Positions 1 through 8,895 are shown, numbered from the stretch's first letter. The stretch is 64,000 nt of DNA from Palsa-504 sp963790065 (GCA_963790065.1 CAWBNK010000029.1:372001-436000), one strand, 5' to 3'. Translations and numbers: made by a program. The notes: generated by a model not told the origin, from the sequence alone.

Positions 1-47
1 CAACGAGGATGCCGAGAGCTAACCAGTTAGAACAGGGAACAAAGTCC

Positions 48-770
48 TCAGTCGCCGGGCCCCAGGTGCCGCTCGCCGCGGCCGGCGTGCTGATCGTCGA
101 AGACGCGCACCGCGTAGGCCGCCGCCTGGGTACGGCGCTCCATGCCGAGCTTGGCAAACAGCGCGGACACGTAGTTCTTCACGGTCTTCTCAGCCAGGAA
201 CATCCGCTCGCCGATCTGCCGGTTGGTCAGCCCTTCCCCGATCAGTTCCAGGATCCTGCGCTCCTGCCCGCTGAGCCCGGCCAGCGGATCGCGTTTGGCG
301 GTCTGATCCCGCAGCCGGGCCATCAGCTGGCTCGCCGCCCGCGGGTCCAGCATCGACTGGCCGGAGGCCACCGTGCGGACCGCGCCGACCAGGTCCGTCC
401 CGCGGATCTGCTTGAGGACGTATCCCGCCGCGCCCGCCATGATCGCGTCGAACAGTGCCTCATCGTCGCCGAACGAGGTGAGCATCAGGCACGCCACCTC
501 GGGCATCCGGGAGCGGATGTCCCGGCACACCGACACCCCGTCGCCGTCGGGCAGCCGCACGTCGAGGACGGCCACATCCGGCCGCAGCGCCGGGATGCGA
601 GCCAGCGCCGAGGACGCGGTCCCGGCCTCGCCGACGACCCGGATATCCGGCTCGGCCTCCAGCAGGTCGCGAACACCCCGGCGGACGATCTCGTGGTCAT
701 CGAGGAGAAAGACCGCGATCGGCCTCCTGGCCGCGTCGCCGGACGCGGAACCGTTCGCCGGATTCGTCAT
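48..770 (-). CDS. devR: DevR/DosR-like NarL-family response regulator
   Basis: A 240-residue two-component response regulator and DNA-binding transcription factor. The receiver domain (about 17-135) shows the acidic pair DD at 24-25, the phospho-acceptor Asp at about 70 (VLDVRLPDGDG), the LTS switch Thr and the Lys of YVLKQ. A LuxR-type helix-turn-helix fills about 165-220. The HTH core RMFLAEKTVKNYVS followed by AKLGMERRTQAA is very close to mycobacterial DosR, the hypoxia/NO dormancy regulator, from memory of that family. ATG start with AGGAG just upstream. It is transcribed away from acs, and a DosR-type palindrome sits in the shared upstream region, which suggests it controls itself and/or acs. 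No partner histidine kinase is in the window. The exact signal is inferred, not seen. Confidence 0.9.
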   Translation of the reverse strand: MTNPANGSASGDAARRPIAVFLLDDHEIVRRGVRDLLEAEPDIRVVGEAGTASSALARIPALRPDVAVLDVRLPDGDGVSVCRDIRSRMPEVACLMLTSFGDDEALFDAIMAGAAGYVLKQIRGTDLVGAVRTVASGQSMLDPRAASQLMARLRDQTAKRDPLAGLSGQERRILELIGEGLTNRQIGERMFLAEKTVKNYVSALFAKLGMERRTQAAAYAVRVFDDQHAGRGERHLGPGD

Positions 771-854
771 CGTAACTCCTGAGGTTCGCGAGTGCCGCCC
801 CGGGACAGGACGGTGTTCTCACGTCAACTCTAGGCAGTTCACCGGCCCGGCACT

Positions 855-872
855 AAGGACCAAAGTCCCTGA
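855..872. promoter_or_regulatory. DosR/DevR-type binding box
   Basis: The palindrome AAGGACCAAAGTCCCTGA has core GGAC-CAAA-GTCC (857-868). It matches the known DosR consensus GGGACTWWAGTCCC except at the outer G and one central base. It lies between the divergent devR-like gene and acs, 120 bp before the acs start. A DosR-like regulator encoded next door makes the site more credible. Binding is inferred. Confidence 0.65.
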
Positions 873-992
873 CGAGCGGCCCCGAAGGGCCAGCCGGCAA
901 GGGACGTAAGGCCTTAAAGCCGAGGACCAAGAGGACATGCCTGTTCACAAATCGTGATCTAACGTCAGGAACCTAGCGACGAGGAGGCCGCT

Positions 993-3002
993 GTGCCCAC
1001 ACCAGGCACCACCCAGGCAGAAGAGCGTCTTGAACTGCTGCTCCAGACTAGGGACTTCCCGCCGCCGGCCGAGTTCGCGGCCCAGGGCGAGATCGTGGAC
1101 CCCGCGGTGTACGAACAGGCAGCGGCCGACCCGCAAGCCTGGTGGGCCGACCAGGCCCGGCAGCGGCTGGACTGGGCCACCCCGTTCGCCGAGGTGCTCG
1201 ACGATAGCAACCCGCCGTTCTACCGGTGGTTCGCCGACGGCACGCTCAACGTGTCCTACAACTGCCTTGACCGGCACGTTCAGGCCGGCCATGGCGACCG
1301 GGTGGCCTTCCACTGGCACGGTGAGGAGGGTGAGCAGCGCGACCTGACCTATGCGGAGTTGCTCGCTGACGTGCAGCGGCTGGCGAACGGGCTGAAGGCC
1401 CGCGGCGTCGGCAAGGGAGACGTGGTCGGGATCTACCTCCCGATGATCCCCGAGGTCGTGGTGGCGATGCTGGCGTGCGCCAGGATCGGCGCCCCGCACA
1501 ACGTGGTCTTCGGCGGCTTCGCCCCCTCCGCGGTGCGGGAACGGCTCGAGGTGTCGGCTGCGAAGGCGCTGATCACCGCCGACGGCGCCCGCCGCAAGGG
1601 CAAGACAGCCCCGGTCAAGACGGCCGTCGACGGTGCCGTCGACGACCTGGCCACGCTTGAGACCATCGTTGTCGTCCGCTCCGCAGGCCCGCCGTGCCCC
1701 ATGCGGCCCGGCCGTGACGTGTGGTACCACGAACTGCTGGCCGACGCTGACCCCCACTGCGAGGCGGAGCCGATGGAGGCCGAGCACCCGCTGTTCCTGC
1801 TGTACTCATCCGGCTCCACGGCCAAGCCGAAGGGCATCGTGCACACCACCGGCGGGTACCTGACCGGTGTCGCCGCCACCACCGCCATGGTGTTCGACCT
1901 GGACCCGGAGCGTGACGTCTTCTGGTGCACGGCCGACGTCGGCTGGATCACCGGCCACTCTTACGTCGTGTACGGCCCGATGGCCAACGGCTGCACGTCG
2001 GTGATGTTCGAAGGCGCGCCCGACTACCCGGACAAGGACATCTGGTGGGACATCATCGAGCGGTACCGCGTCTCGGTCTTCTACACCGCGCCGACCGCCA
2101 TCCGTGCCTGCATGAAATGGGGCACCGAGTACCCCGCCAAGCATGACCTTTCCTCGCTGCGGGTACTCGGCTCCGTGGGCGAGCCGATCAACCCCAAGGC
2201 CTGGCTGTGGTACCACACGGTCATCGGCGCCGAGCGCTGCCCGATTGTCGACACCTGGTGGCAGACCGAGACCGGTTGCATCATGATCTCGCCGCTGCCC
2301 GGCCTGACCGCCACCAAGCCAGGCTCGGCCACCCGCGCGCTGCCTGGCGTGTCCGCCGCGCTGTTCGACAACGCGGGCGGCGAGATCGCTCGCGGCAGCG
2401 GCGTGCTGGTGCTGACCCAACCCTGGCCCAGCATGCTCCGCACCCTCTATCAGGATCCGGACCGGTTCGTCCAGACCTACTTCAGCCGGTTCGGCCCCCG
2501 GAACTACTTCGTCGGCGACGGCGCCCGGCGCGACGAGGACGGTTACTACTGGATCACCGGCCGGATCAACGACGTCATCAACGTCTCCGGCCACCGGTTG
2601 TCCACCGCCGAGATCGAGTCGGCGCTCGTCGCGCACCCGGCGGTGGCCGAAGCCGCGGTCGTCGCGGTCAGCGACGAGCTCACCGGCCAGTCGGTCGTGG
2701 CCTACGTCACGCTGTGCGCCGGCGTGTCCGCCGAGCCCGCGCTCAAGGACGCGCTGCGTCAGCACGTGGCCGAACGGATCGGCAAGCTCGCCCGGCCCAA
2801 GCGGATCATCTGGGCCGACGACGTGCCCAAGACCAGGTCCGGCAAGATCATGCGCAGGCTGCTGCGCGATATCGCGGAGGGCCGTAATCCCGGCGACGCC
2901 ACCACCCTTCGCGACCCATCCGTGCTGGCCACGCTGCAGCAGGCCACCACGCAGGACGACTCAGAATCCGCAGGCGCGCCGGAGACAGGAAACACGCGAT
3001 GA
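993..3002 (+). CDS. acs: acetyl-CoA synthetase
   Basis: A 669-residue AMP-forming acetate-CoA ligase, the usual length for Acs. It converts acetate, ATP and CoA to acetyl-CoA in the cytosol. Visible motifs are the nucleotide loop YSSGSTAKPKG (about 270-280), TWWQTETG (about 425), the hinge region GRINDVINVSGHR (about 525) and the C-terminal TRSGKIMRRLLR, whose Lys is catalytic and the known acetylation site in this family. GTG start with GAGGAGG five bases upstream. The stop overlaps the start of the next gene (ATGA), so it heads a three-gene operon with phaB and phaA. A DosR-type box about 120 bp upstream suggests stress or hypoxia control. Confidence 0.96.
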   Translation: MPTPGTTQAEERLELLLQTRDFPPPAEFAAQGEIVDPAVYEQAAADPQAWWADQARQRLDWATPFAEVLDDSNPPFYRWFADGTLNVSYNCLDRHVQAGHGDRVAFHWHGEEGEQRDLTYAELLADVQRLANGLKARGVGKGDVVGIYLPMIPEVVVAMLACARIGAPHNVVFGGFAPSAVRERLEVSAAKALITADGARRKGKTAPVKTAVDGAVDDLATLETIVVVRSAGPPCPMRPGRDVWYHELLADADPHCEAEPMEAEHPLFLLYSSGSTAKPKGIVHTTGGYLTGVAATTAMVFDLDPERDVFWCTADVGWITGHSYVVYGPMANGCTSVMFEGAPDYPDKDIWWDIIERYRVSVFYTAPTAIRACMKWGTEYPAKHDLSSLRVLGSVGEPINPKAWLWYHTVIGAERCPIVDTWWQTETGCIMISPLPGLTATKPGSATRALPGVSAALFDNAGGEIARGSGVLVLTQPWPSMLRTLYQDPDRFVQTYFSRFGPRNYFVGDGARRDEDGYYWITGRINDVINVSGHRLSTAEIESALVAHPAVAEAAVVAVSDELTGQSVVAYVTLCAGVSAEPALKDALRQHVAERIGKLARPKRIIWADDVPKTRSGKIMRRLLRDIAEGRNPGDATTLRDPSVLATLQQATTQDDSESAGAPETGNTR

Positions 3003-3832
3003 CAACCTCACTGGACGCCCGCGAGCAACTACGAGGGACCCGGCCAGGCCTAGTCGAGGGACGGGTGGCGTTTGTCACCGGCGGCACCCGCGGCATCGGC
3101 GCCGCCATCTGCCAGGAGCTGGCCGACCAGGGCGCGCACGTCGCGGCCGGTTTCTGGCACGACCACGAGGCCGCGGAGAAGTTCCTGGCCGATGTTAGCG
3201 CGGAGCACCCAGACCTGCGGGTCACCGTTCACGAGGGCAACATCGGCAACGCCGATGACTGCCGCCGGGTGCTGCGCGAGGTGGAAGACCAGCACGGCCG
3301 GGTCGACATCCTGGTGAACAACGCCGGCATCACCATCGACCGGACCGTGGCCAAGATGACCGACGAGGACTGGCAGAAGGTCATCGCCGTCAACTTGTCC
3401 GGCGCCTTCTTCATGGCCCAGGCCGCGGTCGAGCACATGATCCAGCGCGGCACCGGCCGGATCATCAACGTGTCCTCGGTCATCGGCGAGACCGGCAACA
3501 TCGGCCAGGTCAACTACGCCGCCTCCAAGTCCGGCCTGTTCGGCCTGACCAAGTCGCTGGCCAGGGAGACCCTCTTCCAGCTCAGCCGGGCGGAGCGCCC
3601 GGTCGGGGACGGGATCGGACTGACCGTCAACGCGGTCACGCCCGGCTATATCGCCACCGACATGATGGCCACCATCCCGGACAAGGTGCTGGACCGGATC
3701 CGGGCCCAGATCCCGGTCGGCCGCCTCGGCGCGCCTGAAGAGATCGCGCGGGTGGTTGCCTTCCTGGCGGCCGACGCGTCCGCCTACATCACCGGGCAGA
3801 TCTGGGCCGTCAACGGCGGACTGGACATGTGA
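2999..3832 (+). CDS. phaB: acetoacetyl-CoA reductase (PhaB/FabG-type SDR)
   Basis: A 277-residue short-chain dehydrogenase. The NADP(H) fold starts with GRVAFVTGGTRGIG (about 20-33). It has NNAG, the catalytic Ser in NVSSVIGETG and the YAASK Tyr-Lys pair. Closest in type to PhaB, which reduces acetoacetyl-CoA to (R)-3-hydroxybutyryl-CoA, though FabG is hard to exclude from sequence alone. The context, between acs and a thiolase with overlapping stops and starts, favours PhaB. Odd points are a roughly 18-residue N-terminal extension and a short insertion (LFQLSRAERPVGDG) between the active-site helix and the TVNAVTPGYI strand. No PHA synthase (phaC) is in the window. Confidence 0.88.
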   Translation: MTTSLDAREQLRGTRPGLVEGRVAFVTGGTRGIGAAICQELADQGAHVAAGFWHDHEAAEKFLADVSAEHPDLRVTVHEGNIGNADDCRRVLREVEDQHGRVDILVNNAGITIDRTVAKMTDEDWQKVIAVNLSGAFFMAQAAVEHMIQRGTGRIINVSSVIGETGNIGQVNYAASKSGLFGLTKSLARETLFQLSRAERPVGDGIGLTVNAVTPGYIATDMMATIPDKVLDRIRAQIPVGRLGAPEEIARVVAFLAADASAYITGQIWAVNGGLDM

Positions 3833-3843
3833 GGGAAATGACC

Positions 3844-5031
3844 ATGGGACAAGACAGGAACGTACTGGTGCTGTCCGCCACCCGGACCGCGATCGGCAAA
3901 TACGGCGGCGGCCTCGCGGCCGTCCCGCCCTGCGACCTCGCGGCGACCGTGGTGCGTGAGGCGGTAAAGCGAGCAGGTGTACGGCCGGATGATGTCGGTC
4001 ACGCGGTCTTCGGCCACGTGATCCACACCGAGCCCCGCGACATGTACCTCAGCCGGGTCGCGGCGGTCAACGGCGGACTCCCGGTCGAGACCCCCGCCTT
4101 CACCGTCAACCGGCTGTGCGGCAGCGGGCTGCAGGCGATCGTGTCCGCGGCCCAGGCGATCAAGCTCGGCGACTGCGACGTCGCCGTGGCCGGCGGCGTC
4201 GAGTCCATGAGCCGCGCGCAGTACTGGCTGCCTGGCATGCGCTGGGGCCAGCGGATGGGAGACGGCGCCGTCATCGACGCCATGGTCGGCGCGCTGACCG
4301 ACCCGTTCGACGGCTGTCACATGGCTATTACCGCGGAGAACGTGGCGGAGGATTATCACGTCTCGCGGGAAGAGCAGGATGCGCTGGCTGTCGAGAGCCA
4401 CCGGCGCGCGGCCGCTGCGGCTGCGGCGGGATACTTCACCGAGCAGATCACGCCGGTCCAGGTGCCCGGCCGGAAGGGCACCACGACCGTCGACGCCGAC
4501 GAGCACATCCGGCCCGGCGTGAGCCTAGCTGATCTGGCCAGGCTGAAGCCGGCCTTCGCTAAGGAAGGCACGGTCACCGCGGGCAACGCTTCGGGCGTCA
4601 ACGACGCCGCGGCGGCCGTGATCCTGGCCGACGAGGATTATGCCGGGCAGCACGGCTGCCAGCCGCTGGGCAGGCTCGTCGCCTACAGTCACGCCGGGGT
4701 CGAGCCGCGCGTCATGGGCATCGGGCCGGTACCCGCGGTGCGCAAGGTTCTTGAGCGCGCCGACCTGAAGGTGGATGACATCGACGTGTTCGAGGTGAAC
4801 GAGGCGTTCGCCGCGCAGGCCCTCGCCGTCGCCGCCGAGCTCGGCCTTCCGCCGGAACGGACCAACCCGAACGGCAGCGGCATCTCCCTGGGTCACCCGC
4901 TCGGCGCCACCGGGGCCATCCTGGTCGTCAAGGCCCTCTACGAGCTGCGCCGGACCGGCGGCAGGTACGCGCTGGTCACGATGTGCATCGGCGGCGGCCA
5001 GGGCATCGCCGCGGTCTTCGAACGGATCTAA
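3844..5031 (+). CDS. phaA: acetyl-CoA C-acetyltransferase (thiolase)
   Basis: A 395-residue biosynthetic-type thiolase that condenses two acetyl-CoA to acetoacetyl-CoA, or the reverse. The nucleophilic Cys is at about 92 (NRLCGSG), the His lies in GHPLGATGA (about 350) and the second Cys in CIGGGQG near the C-terminus. The reading frame is open from a GTG at 3829 that overlaps the phaB stop, and ATGs follow at 3838 and 3844. The ATG at 3844 is preferred because GAGGGA lies about seven bases before it. Third gene of the acs-phaB-phaA operon; together they would feed acetate into 3-hydroxybutyryl-CoA for storage polymer or ketone-body type metabolism. Confidence 0.94.
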   Translation: MGQDRNVLVLSATRTAIGKYGGGLAAVPPCDLAATVVREAVKRAGVRPDDVGHAVFGHVIHTEPRDMYLSRVAAVNGGLPVETPAFTVNRLCGSGLQAIVSAAQAIKLGDCDVAVAGGVESMSRAQYWLPGMRWGQRMGDGAVIDAMVGALTDPFDGCHMAITAENVAEDYHVSREEQDALAVESHRRAAAAAAAGYFTEQITPVQVPGRKGTTTVDADEHIRPGVSLADLARLKPAFAKEGTVTAGNASGVNDAAAAVILADEDYAGQHGCQPLGRLVAYSHAGVEPRVMGIGPVPAVRKVLERADLKVDDIDVFEVNEAFAAQALAVAAELGLPPERTNPNGSGISLGHPLGATGAILVVKALYELRRTGGRYALVTMCIGGGQGIAAVFERI

Positions 5032-5102
5032 CTGGTGCTGAAGACCCCGGCCTCCGCGTCACCGGGGCCGGGGCCGATCGCAGGGGGTCGTAGGAGGTCG
5101 TC

Positions 5103-6078
5103 ATGAAAATGCTCATCGTGGGCGCAGGCGTGATCGGGACCGTGTACGGCGCCCACCTCGCGGCCGCGGGAAACCAGGTCTCGGTGCTGCGCCACGGGCG
5201 CCGGACCGATGAGGTGGCCTCGGGCGGCCTGTGCGCCCGCGATGTAATCGGCGGCGGCCGGGTCGGGGCCGAAGCCGAGCGTGGTGCCGGACGCCGGCGG
5301 GGACTACGACGTCGTCCTGGTCGCGGTCCGGCGTGACCAGCTGGCCTCGGCCTGCGCCGGGCTCGCGCTCCTGGCCGGGAAGCCGGCCTTGGTCTTCTTC
5401 GGCAACAACCCGTCGGGCCGGGCGGCCATCCCGGGTGACGTGCCCGGCGATGTCTACCTCGGGTTCCCCGGCGCCGGCGGCGTCATGGCCGACGGGACCG
5501 CCGACTACATCCGCATCCGGCAGCAGCCGACAGCGTTGCAGGCGGCACCTGATCCCCGGCTAGCCGCGCTGGAATCGGCCCTGTCCGGCCGCGGGTTCGC
5601 TGTCCAGCGGGTCACCGACATGGACGGGTGGCTCGCTTACCACGCCGCGTTCGTCGCATGCGTCGCGGCGGCCCTCTACCGCTGCGGAACCGATCCCGTC
5701 CGTCTCGCCGCGGACCGCGCGACCCTCACGCTCATGTGCCGGGCCATTACCGGGGCCTTCGCCGGCCTGGGCGCTGACGGCACGGCCGGGCTGCCGCGTA
5801 ACCTCGCCGTCCTGCACAGCCCCGCCCTCATGACGGTTGCCGTCCGGTACTGGGCCCGGACCATGCGCTCACCGATGGGCGAGCTGGCCTTCGCCGCGCA
5901 CTCGCGGCACGCCGAGGCGGAGATGCGGGCCCTGGGCGACGACACGGCCGCCCGGATCACGGACTCACCCGCCCTGACCAAGCTGCTCCGCCCAGCCGAG
6001 CACCTCCGGACCCAGGGTTCAACGACGGGTAGTCCATCTCGGCCCGGTCCGGTCCCACGCCGACTCCCAAGCGGCTAG
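5103..6078 (+). pseudogene. ketopantoate reductase-like protein (PanE/ApbA family), frameshifted
   Basis: The N-terminus MKMLIVGAGVIGTVYGAHLA is a classic NAD(P) Rossmann start, with TAGGAGG five bases before the ATG. After about 55 codons the frame is lost. Sequence typical of the same family (DYDVVLVAVRRDQL, then FFGNNPSGRAA) resumes in the +1 frame from about 5281 and runs to 6078. A one-base shift therefore falls between about 5262 and 5281, in a GC-rich stretch. The remainder looks complete, so this is either a recent pseudogene or a sequencing indel. It sits 70 bp behind phaA on the same strand and overlaps the next, convergent gene by 60 bp. The substrate is not predictable beyond the family (2-dehydropantoate or a related 2-oxo acid). 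Confidence 0.8.
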
Positions 6079-6609
6079 CCGCCGCCGGTCCAGGGCCAGG
6101 CGGCACAGCGCATAGACCGACAGCAGCGCCAGCCCGGCGAGCCCCGCCACCACGGCGCCCGCCCCCAGCGCGTAAATGGTCATGGCAGCCTGGTCGGCTG
6201 GCGGCGCTGCTGGCTGACCCGACCGATTCAGCCATACCGATATCCGGGCGCCCGCGGCCGCACCGGCGATTTCTGGCGCCGTCACGGTGGTGAGCACGCC
6301 GGATTGCCGACCGCCCCCCGGGTCGAACCACTGCGCCTCGGCCTGTCCGACGCGGCCCAGGGCGCCGACCGCCGGGCCGTCCTGAAGCAGCACGGCCGCC
6401 GCCGGGCGCAGGCCGGCTGTCGCCGCCCGCTGCGACTGATAGGTGTGGGTGCCGAAGACGCACGCGAAGGACACGGCCGCCAGGAAGGCGGCGGACAACG
6501 CGACCAGGACCACGCCTTCGATCCTGTCGACGGGTCGGCGCAGCGCGTTCCGCCCGGTTAGCAGCCGAGCCAGCCGGGACACCCGGCGGGCCTGGACATT
6601 GGTGATCAC
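6019..6609 (-). CDS. Rv1733c-family membrane protein
   Basis: A 196-residue protein with two transmembrane segments, at about 30-52 (GVVLVALSAAFLAAVSFACVF) and about 142-166, enclosing an exported loop. The layout, with an arginine-rich N-terminus (LTGRNALRRPVDRIEG), two helices and a C-terminal WESAWDRTGPRW, matches the Rv1733c family as I know it. The family is named for a DosR-regulon protein of M. tuberculosis whose biochemical role is unknown. Its presence 5 kb from a DosR-like regulator fits. I could not find a convincing DosR box in the 300 bp upstream. GTG start at 6609. The 3' end overlaps the convergent panE-like gene. Confidence 0.75.
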   Translation of the reverse strand: MITNVQARRVSRLARLLTGRNALRRPVDRIEGVVLVALSAAFLAAVSFACVFGTHTYQSQRAATAGLRPAAAVLLQDGPAVGALGRVGQAEAQWFDPGGGRQSGVLTTVTAPEIAGAAAGARISVWLNRSGQPAAPPADQAAMTIYALGAGAVVAGLAGLALLSVYALCRLALDRRRLAAWESAWDRTGPRWTTRR

Positions 6610-6907
6610 GGACGGCCGGCCTTCGCTCGGCGGACCGGGGCTGATGCAGACGATGGCACGGTGGGAGTCCTGGAAGGCACATCACGGTCGGTCTGGTTGA
6701 TGTGCCGCCGGGGTCCGGAGCGGCGGAGGTCGGGCGGGATCCGCGTCGTGAATCGCGTCACCACCCGGATGGCTGTTCCATAACGGTAACCTCTCCGGCG
6801 TCTTATGTCGGACCTGGCTATCGGGCCGCGGCCTTCTTCATCGGCCAGGCCTTGATCTCCGGCCATGCGCCCACCGCCAGCCTCGGTCAGCCTGGGAGCT
6901 CGCCCTG

Positions 6908-7144
6908 ATGTGGGTCGGGATTATCGCGTTCGTGGGCGTGCTGGTCTGGGCGGTCTGCGCCCTGGTAGTAAACGCCACCCGCAAGCCCGGCCGCGACCGG
7001 GACCCGCAGCCCGGCAACTCAGCCCGGATCCTCGATGAGCGCCTCGCCCGGGGCGAGATCGGCACCGGGGAATACAAGCGGCTGCAGGCCCTGATCGGCT
7101 CCGGCCGCAGTGACAGTCCCTCCGGCGCAGGCGGCGCACGATGA
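6908..7144 (+). CDS. small SHOCT-domain membrane protein
   Basis: A 78-residue protein with one N-terminal transmembrane helix (about 2-23) and, at about 42-66, a SHOCT module: ARILDERLARGEIGTGEYKRL has the typical L..RlarGeI...EY..L spacing. SHOCT modules are short oligomerisation helices found on many small bacterial membrane proteins; the cellular role is unknown. The TGA at 7142 overlaps an ATG at 7141 and the CsoR frame, so it is probably co-transcribed with csoR. Confidence 0.7.
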   Translation: MWVGIIAFVGVLVWAVCALVVNATRKPGRDRDPQPGNSARILDERLARGEIGTGEYKRLQALIGSGRSDSPSGAGGAR

Positions 7145-7451
7145 GCGCCCTGACCGCCGCCCGCCCCGGCCCGGGCGCGGTGCCCCGGACCGGGGCGGGC
7201 GGCCCGCCCGGCTCGCCAAGATCGAAGGCCAGGTCCGCGGCCTGCAGAAGATGGTCGACGCCGACACCTACTGCCCCGACGTGGTGGTCCAGGTCGCCTC
7301 GGTGACCCGGGCGCTGCAGGAAGTGGCGGTCGGGCTGCTCACCGGCCACCTGCACCACTGCGTGGTGAACGCGGCACGCGCCTCCGAGGCCGCCGGCCAG
7401 GCCAGCCTGGGCGAGGTGGCCAGCACGATCCGCCAGGTCATCCGCCTCTAA
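7110..7451 (+). CDS. csoR: CsoR/RcnR-family metal-sensing repressor
   Basis: The DUF156 fold is clear from RLAKIEGQVRGLQKMVD onward. Copper-sensor ligands are visible: Cys in TYCPDV and the H-x3-C pair in GHLHHC. Such proteins are all-helical tetramers that release DNA on binding Cu(I) or another thiophilic metal. A perfect CsoR-type operator lies 46 bp downstream, in front of the permease, so the target is evident. The start is uncertain. The frame is open from a GTG at 7110, but the coupled ATG at 7141 (overlapping the upstream stop) is in another frame, and the first ~35 residues do not look like the family. A one-base indel near 7185-7215 is possible. Confidence 0.85.
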   Translation: MTVPPAQAAHDERPDRRPPRPGRGAPDRGGRPARLAKIEGQVRGLQKMVDADTYCPDVVVQVASVTRALQEVAVGLLTGHLHHCVVNAARASEAAGQASLGEVASTIRQVIRL

Positions 7452-7497
7452 GACCCGAGCTGGACGCTGGCTCAACCTGCCGCGCCGCCGACGGCGG

Positions 7498-7518
7498 CTA
7501 TACCCCCTTCGGGTATAG
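7498..7518. promoter_or_regulatory. CsoR operator
   Basis: CTATACCC-CCTTC-GGGTATAG is an inverted repeat with perfect 8-bp arms (7498-7505 and 7511-7518) and the C-tract/G-tract centre typical of CsoR/RcnR operators. It lies between csoR and the permease gene, about 195 bp before the permease start, so the permease transcript likely has a long leader or a further promoter element. Confidence 0.8.
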
Positions 7519-7713
7519 TGAGCACCGGAACGCCCGGATGGCAGAGGGAACCGGCTGTGTCTGTGACACCGGGCAGCTCCGGCCACGGCCTCGCGCATCG
7601 AGGCCATCGCGGGCCGGTAAAGCATCGCCGCCGCCGGCGACCAGTGCCTGACGCGCCGGCCCAGGTCGCTGCCAGCTCGTCCTGCCGAAGGCCAGCAGCA
7701 GAGGAGGAGCCCC

Positions 7714-8895
7714 GTGAGGTGGCTGCATGCCGTGGGTCATGCCCTGGCGATCAGCGGGTCGATGACCTGGGAGATCCTCTGGGCGCTGATCCTCGGCTTC
7801 GCCCTGTCCGCCGTCGTGCAGGCCGCGGTGCGGCGCTCCACCATCATCCGGCGGCTGGGGGACGACCGGCCCCGGACGCTGGCGATTGCGACCGGCTTCG
7901 GCGCGGCCTCCTCCTCATGCTCCTACGCCGCCGTGGCGCTGGCCAGGTCGCTGTTCCGCCAGGGCGCCAGCTTCAGCGCCGCGATGGCCTTCGAGATTGC
8001 CTCCACCAATCTGGTCGTCGAGCTCGGCATCATCTTGGCGCTGCTGATGGGCTGGCAGTTCACCCTGGCCGAGTTCACCGGCGGCCCGATCATGATCATC
8101 TTGCTGGCGCTGCTGTTCCGCCTGTTCCTGCGCCAGCGGCTGCTCGACGCCGCCCGTGCTCAGGCCAGCAAGGGGCTGGCCGGATCGATGGAGGGCCACG
8201 CGGCGATGGACATGACCATCCAGTCCCAGGGCAGCCTGTGGTACCGGCTCCGGACGCGGCAGGCCTTCACCTCCGTGTCACACATCTTCGTGATGGAATG
8301 GGCCGCCGTCATCCGCGACATCGTGATCGGCCTCCTGATCGCCGGCGCGGTCGCCGCCTGGGTGCCGGACAGCTTCTGGGGCCACCTGTTCCTCACTGGC
8401 CACCCGCTGGCGTCGGAAGTGTGGGGGCCGCTGATCGGCCCGGTCGTCAGCCTGCTGAGCTTCGTCTGCTCGATCGGCAACGTCCCCCTCGCCGCGGTGC
8501 TGTGGAACGGCGGCATCAGCTTCGGCGGGGTCGTCGCGTTCATCTTCGCCGACCTGATCATCGTGCCGATCCTGGTGATCTACCGGAAGTACTACGGCAC
8601 CAAGATGATGCTGTTCATCCTGGCCGCCTTCTACGCCACCATGGCCGCCGCCGGGTACCTCACCGAGCTGATCTTCGGCGGCCTCGGCCTCATCCCGGCC
8701 GGGCGGCACGCCAAGGTGATCGAGTCCTCCATCCAGTGGAACTACACCACCATCCTGAACATCATCTTCCTGATCCTCGCCGCGGCACTGTGCTACCGCT
8801 TCACCCGCACCGGCGGCATTCCCATGCTCAAGATGATGGGCGGCGAACCCGGCACCGGCGGCCATCACGATCGTCACGCGCACGCCGCGCAGTGA
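7714..8895 (+). CDS. PF03773-type permease, probable metal(loid) exporter
   Basis: A 393-residue integral membrane protein with about eight hydrophobic segments in two halves. The first half carries GAASSSCSYAAVALARSLF and the second SLLSFVCSIGNVPLAAVLWNGG, both reminiscent of the ArsP/YraQ predicted-permease family (PF03773). The two halves are joined by a charged loop of about 45 residues. The C-terminus is His-rich (GGHHDRHAHAAQ), as in some metal-binding tails. It follows csoR and its operator, so induction by copper or a similar metal is the natural reading. Efflux direction and substrate are inferred. GTG start with GGAGGAG eight bases upstream. Confidence 0.8.
   Translation: MRWLHAVGHALAISGSMTWEILWALILGFALSAVVQAAVRRSTIIRRLGDDRPRTLAIATGFGAASSSCSYAAVALARSLFRQGASFSAAMAFEIASTNLVVELGIILALLMGWQFTLAEFTGGPIMIILLALLFRLFLRQRLLDAARAQASKGLAGSMEGHAAMDMTIQSQGSLWYRLRTRQAFTSVSHIFVMEWAAVIRDIVIGLLIAGAVAAWVPDSFWGHLFLTGHPLASEVWGPLIGPVVSLLSFVCSIGNVPLAAVLWNGGISFGGVVAFIFADLIIVPILVIYRKYYGTKMMLFILAAFYATMAAAGYLTELIFGGLGLIPAGRHAKVIESSIQWNYTTILNIIFLILAAALCYRFTRTGGIPMLKMMGGEPGTGGHHDRHAHAAQ

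Noticed and set aside
5045..5067. Hairpin between phaA and the panE-like gene
   Set aside because: Only 6-bp arms with an 11-base loop; too weak to call a terminator in this GC-rich DNA.
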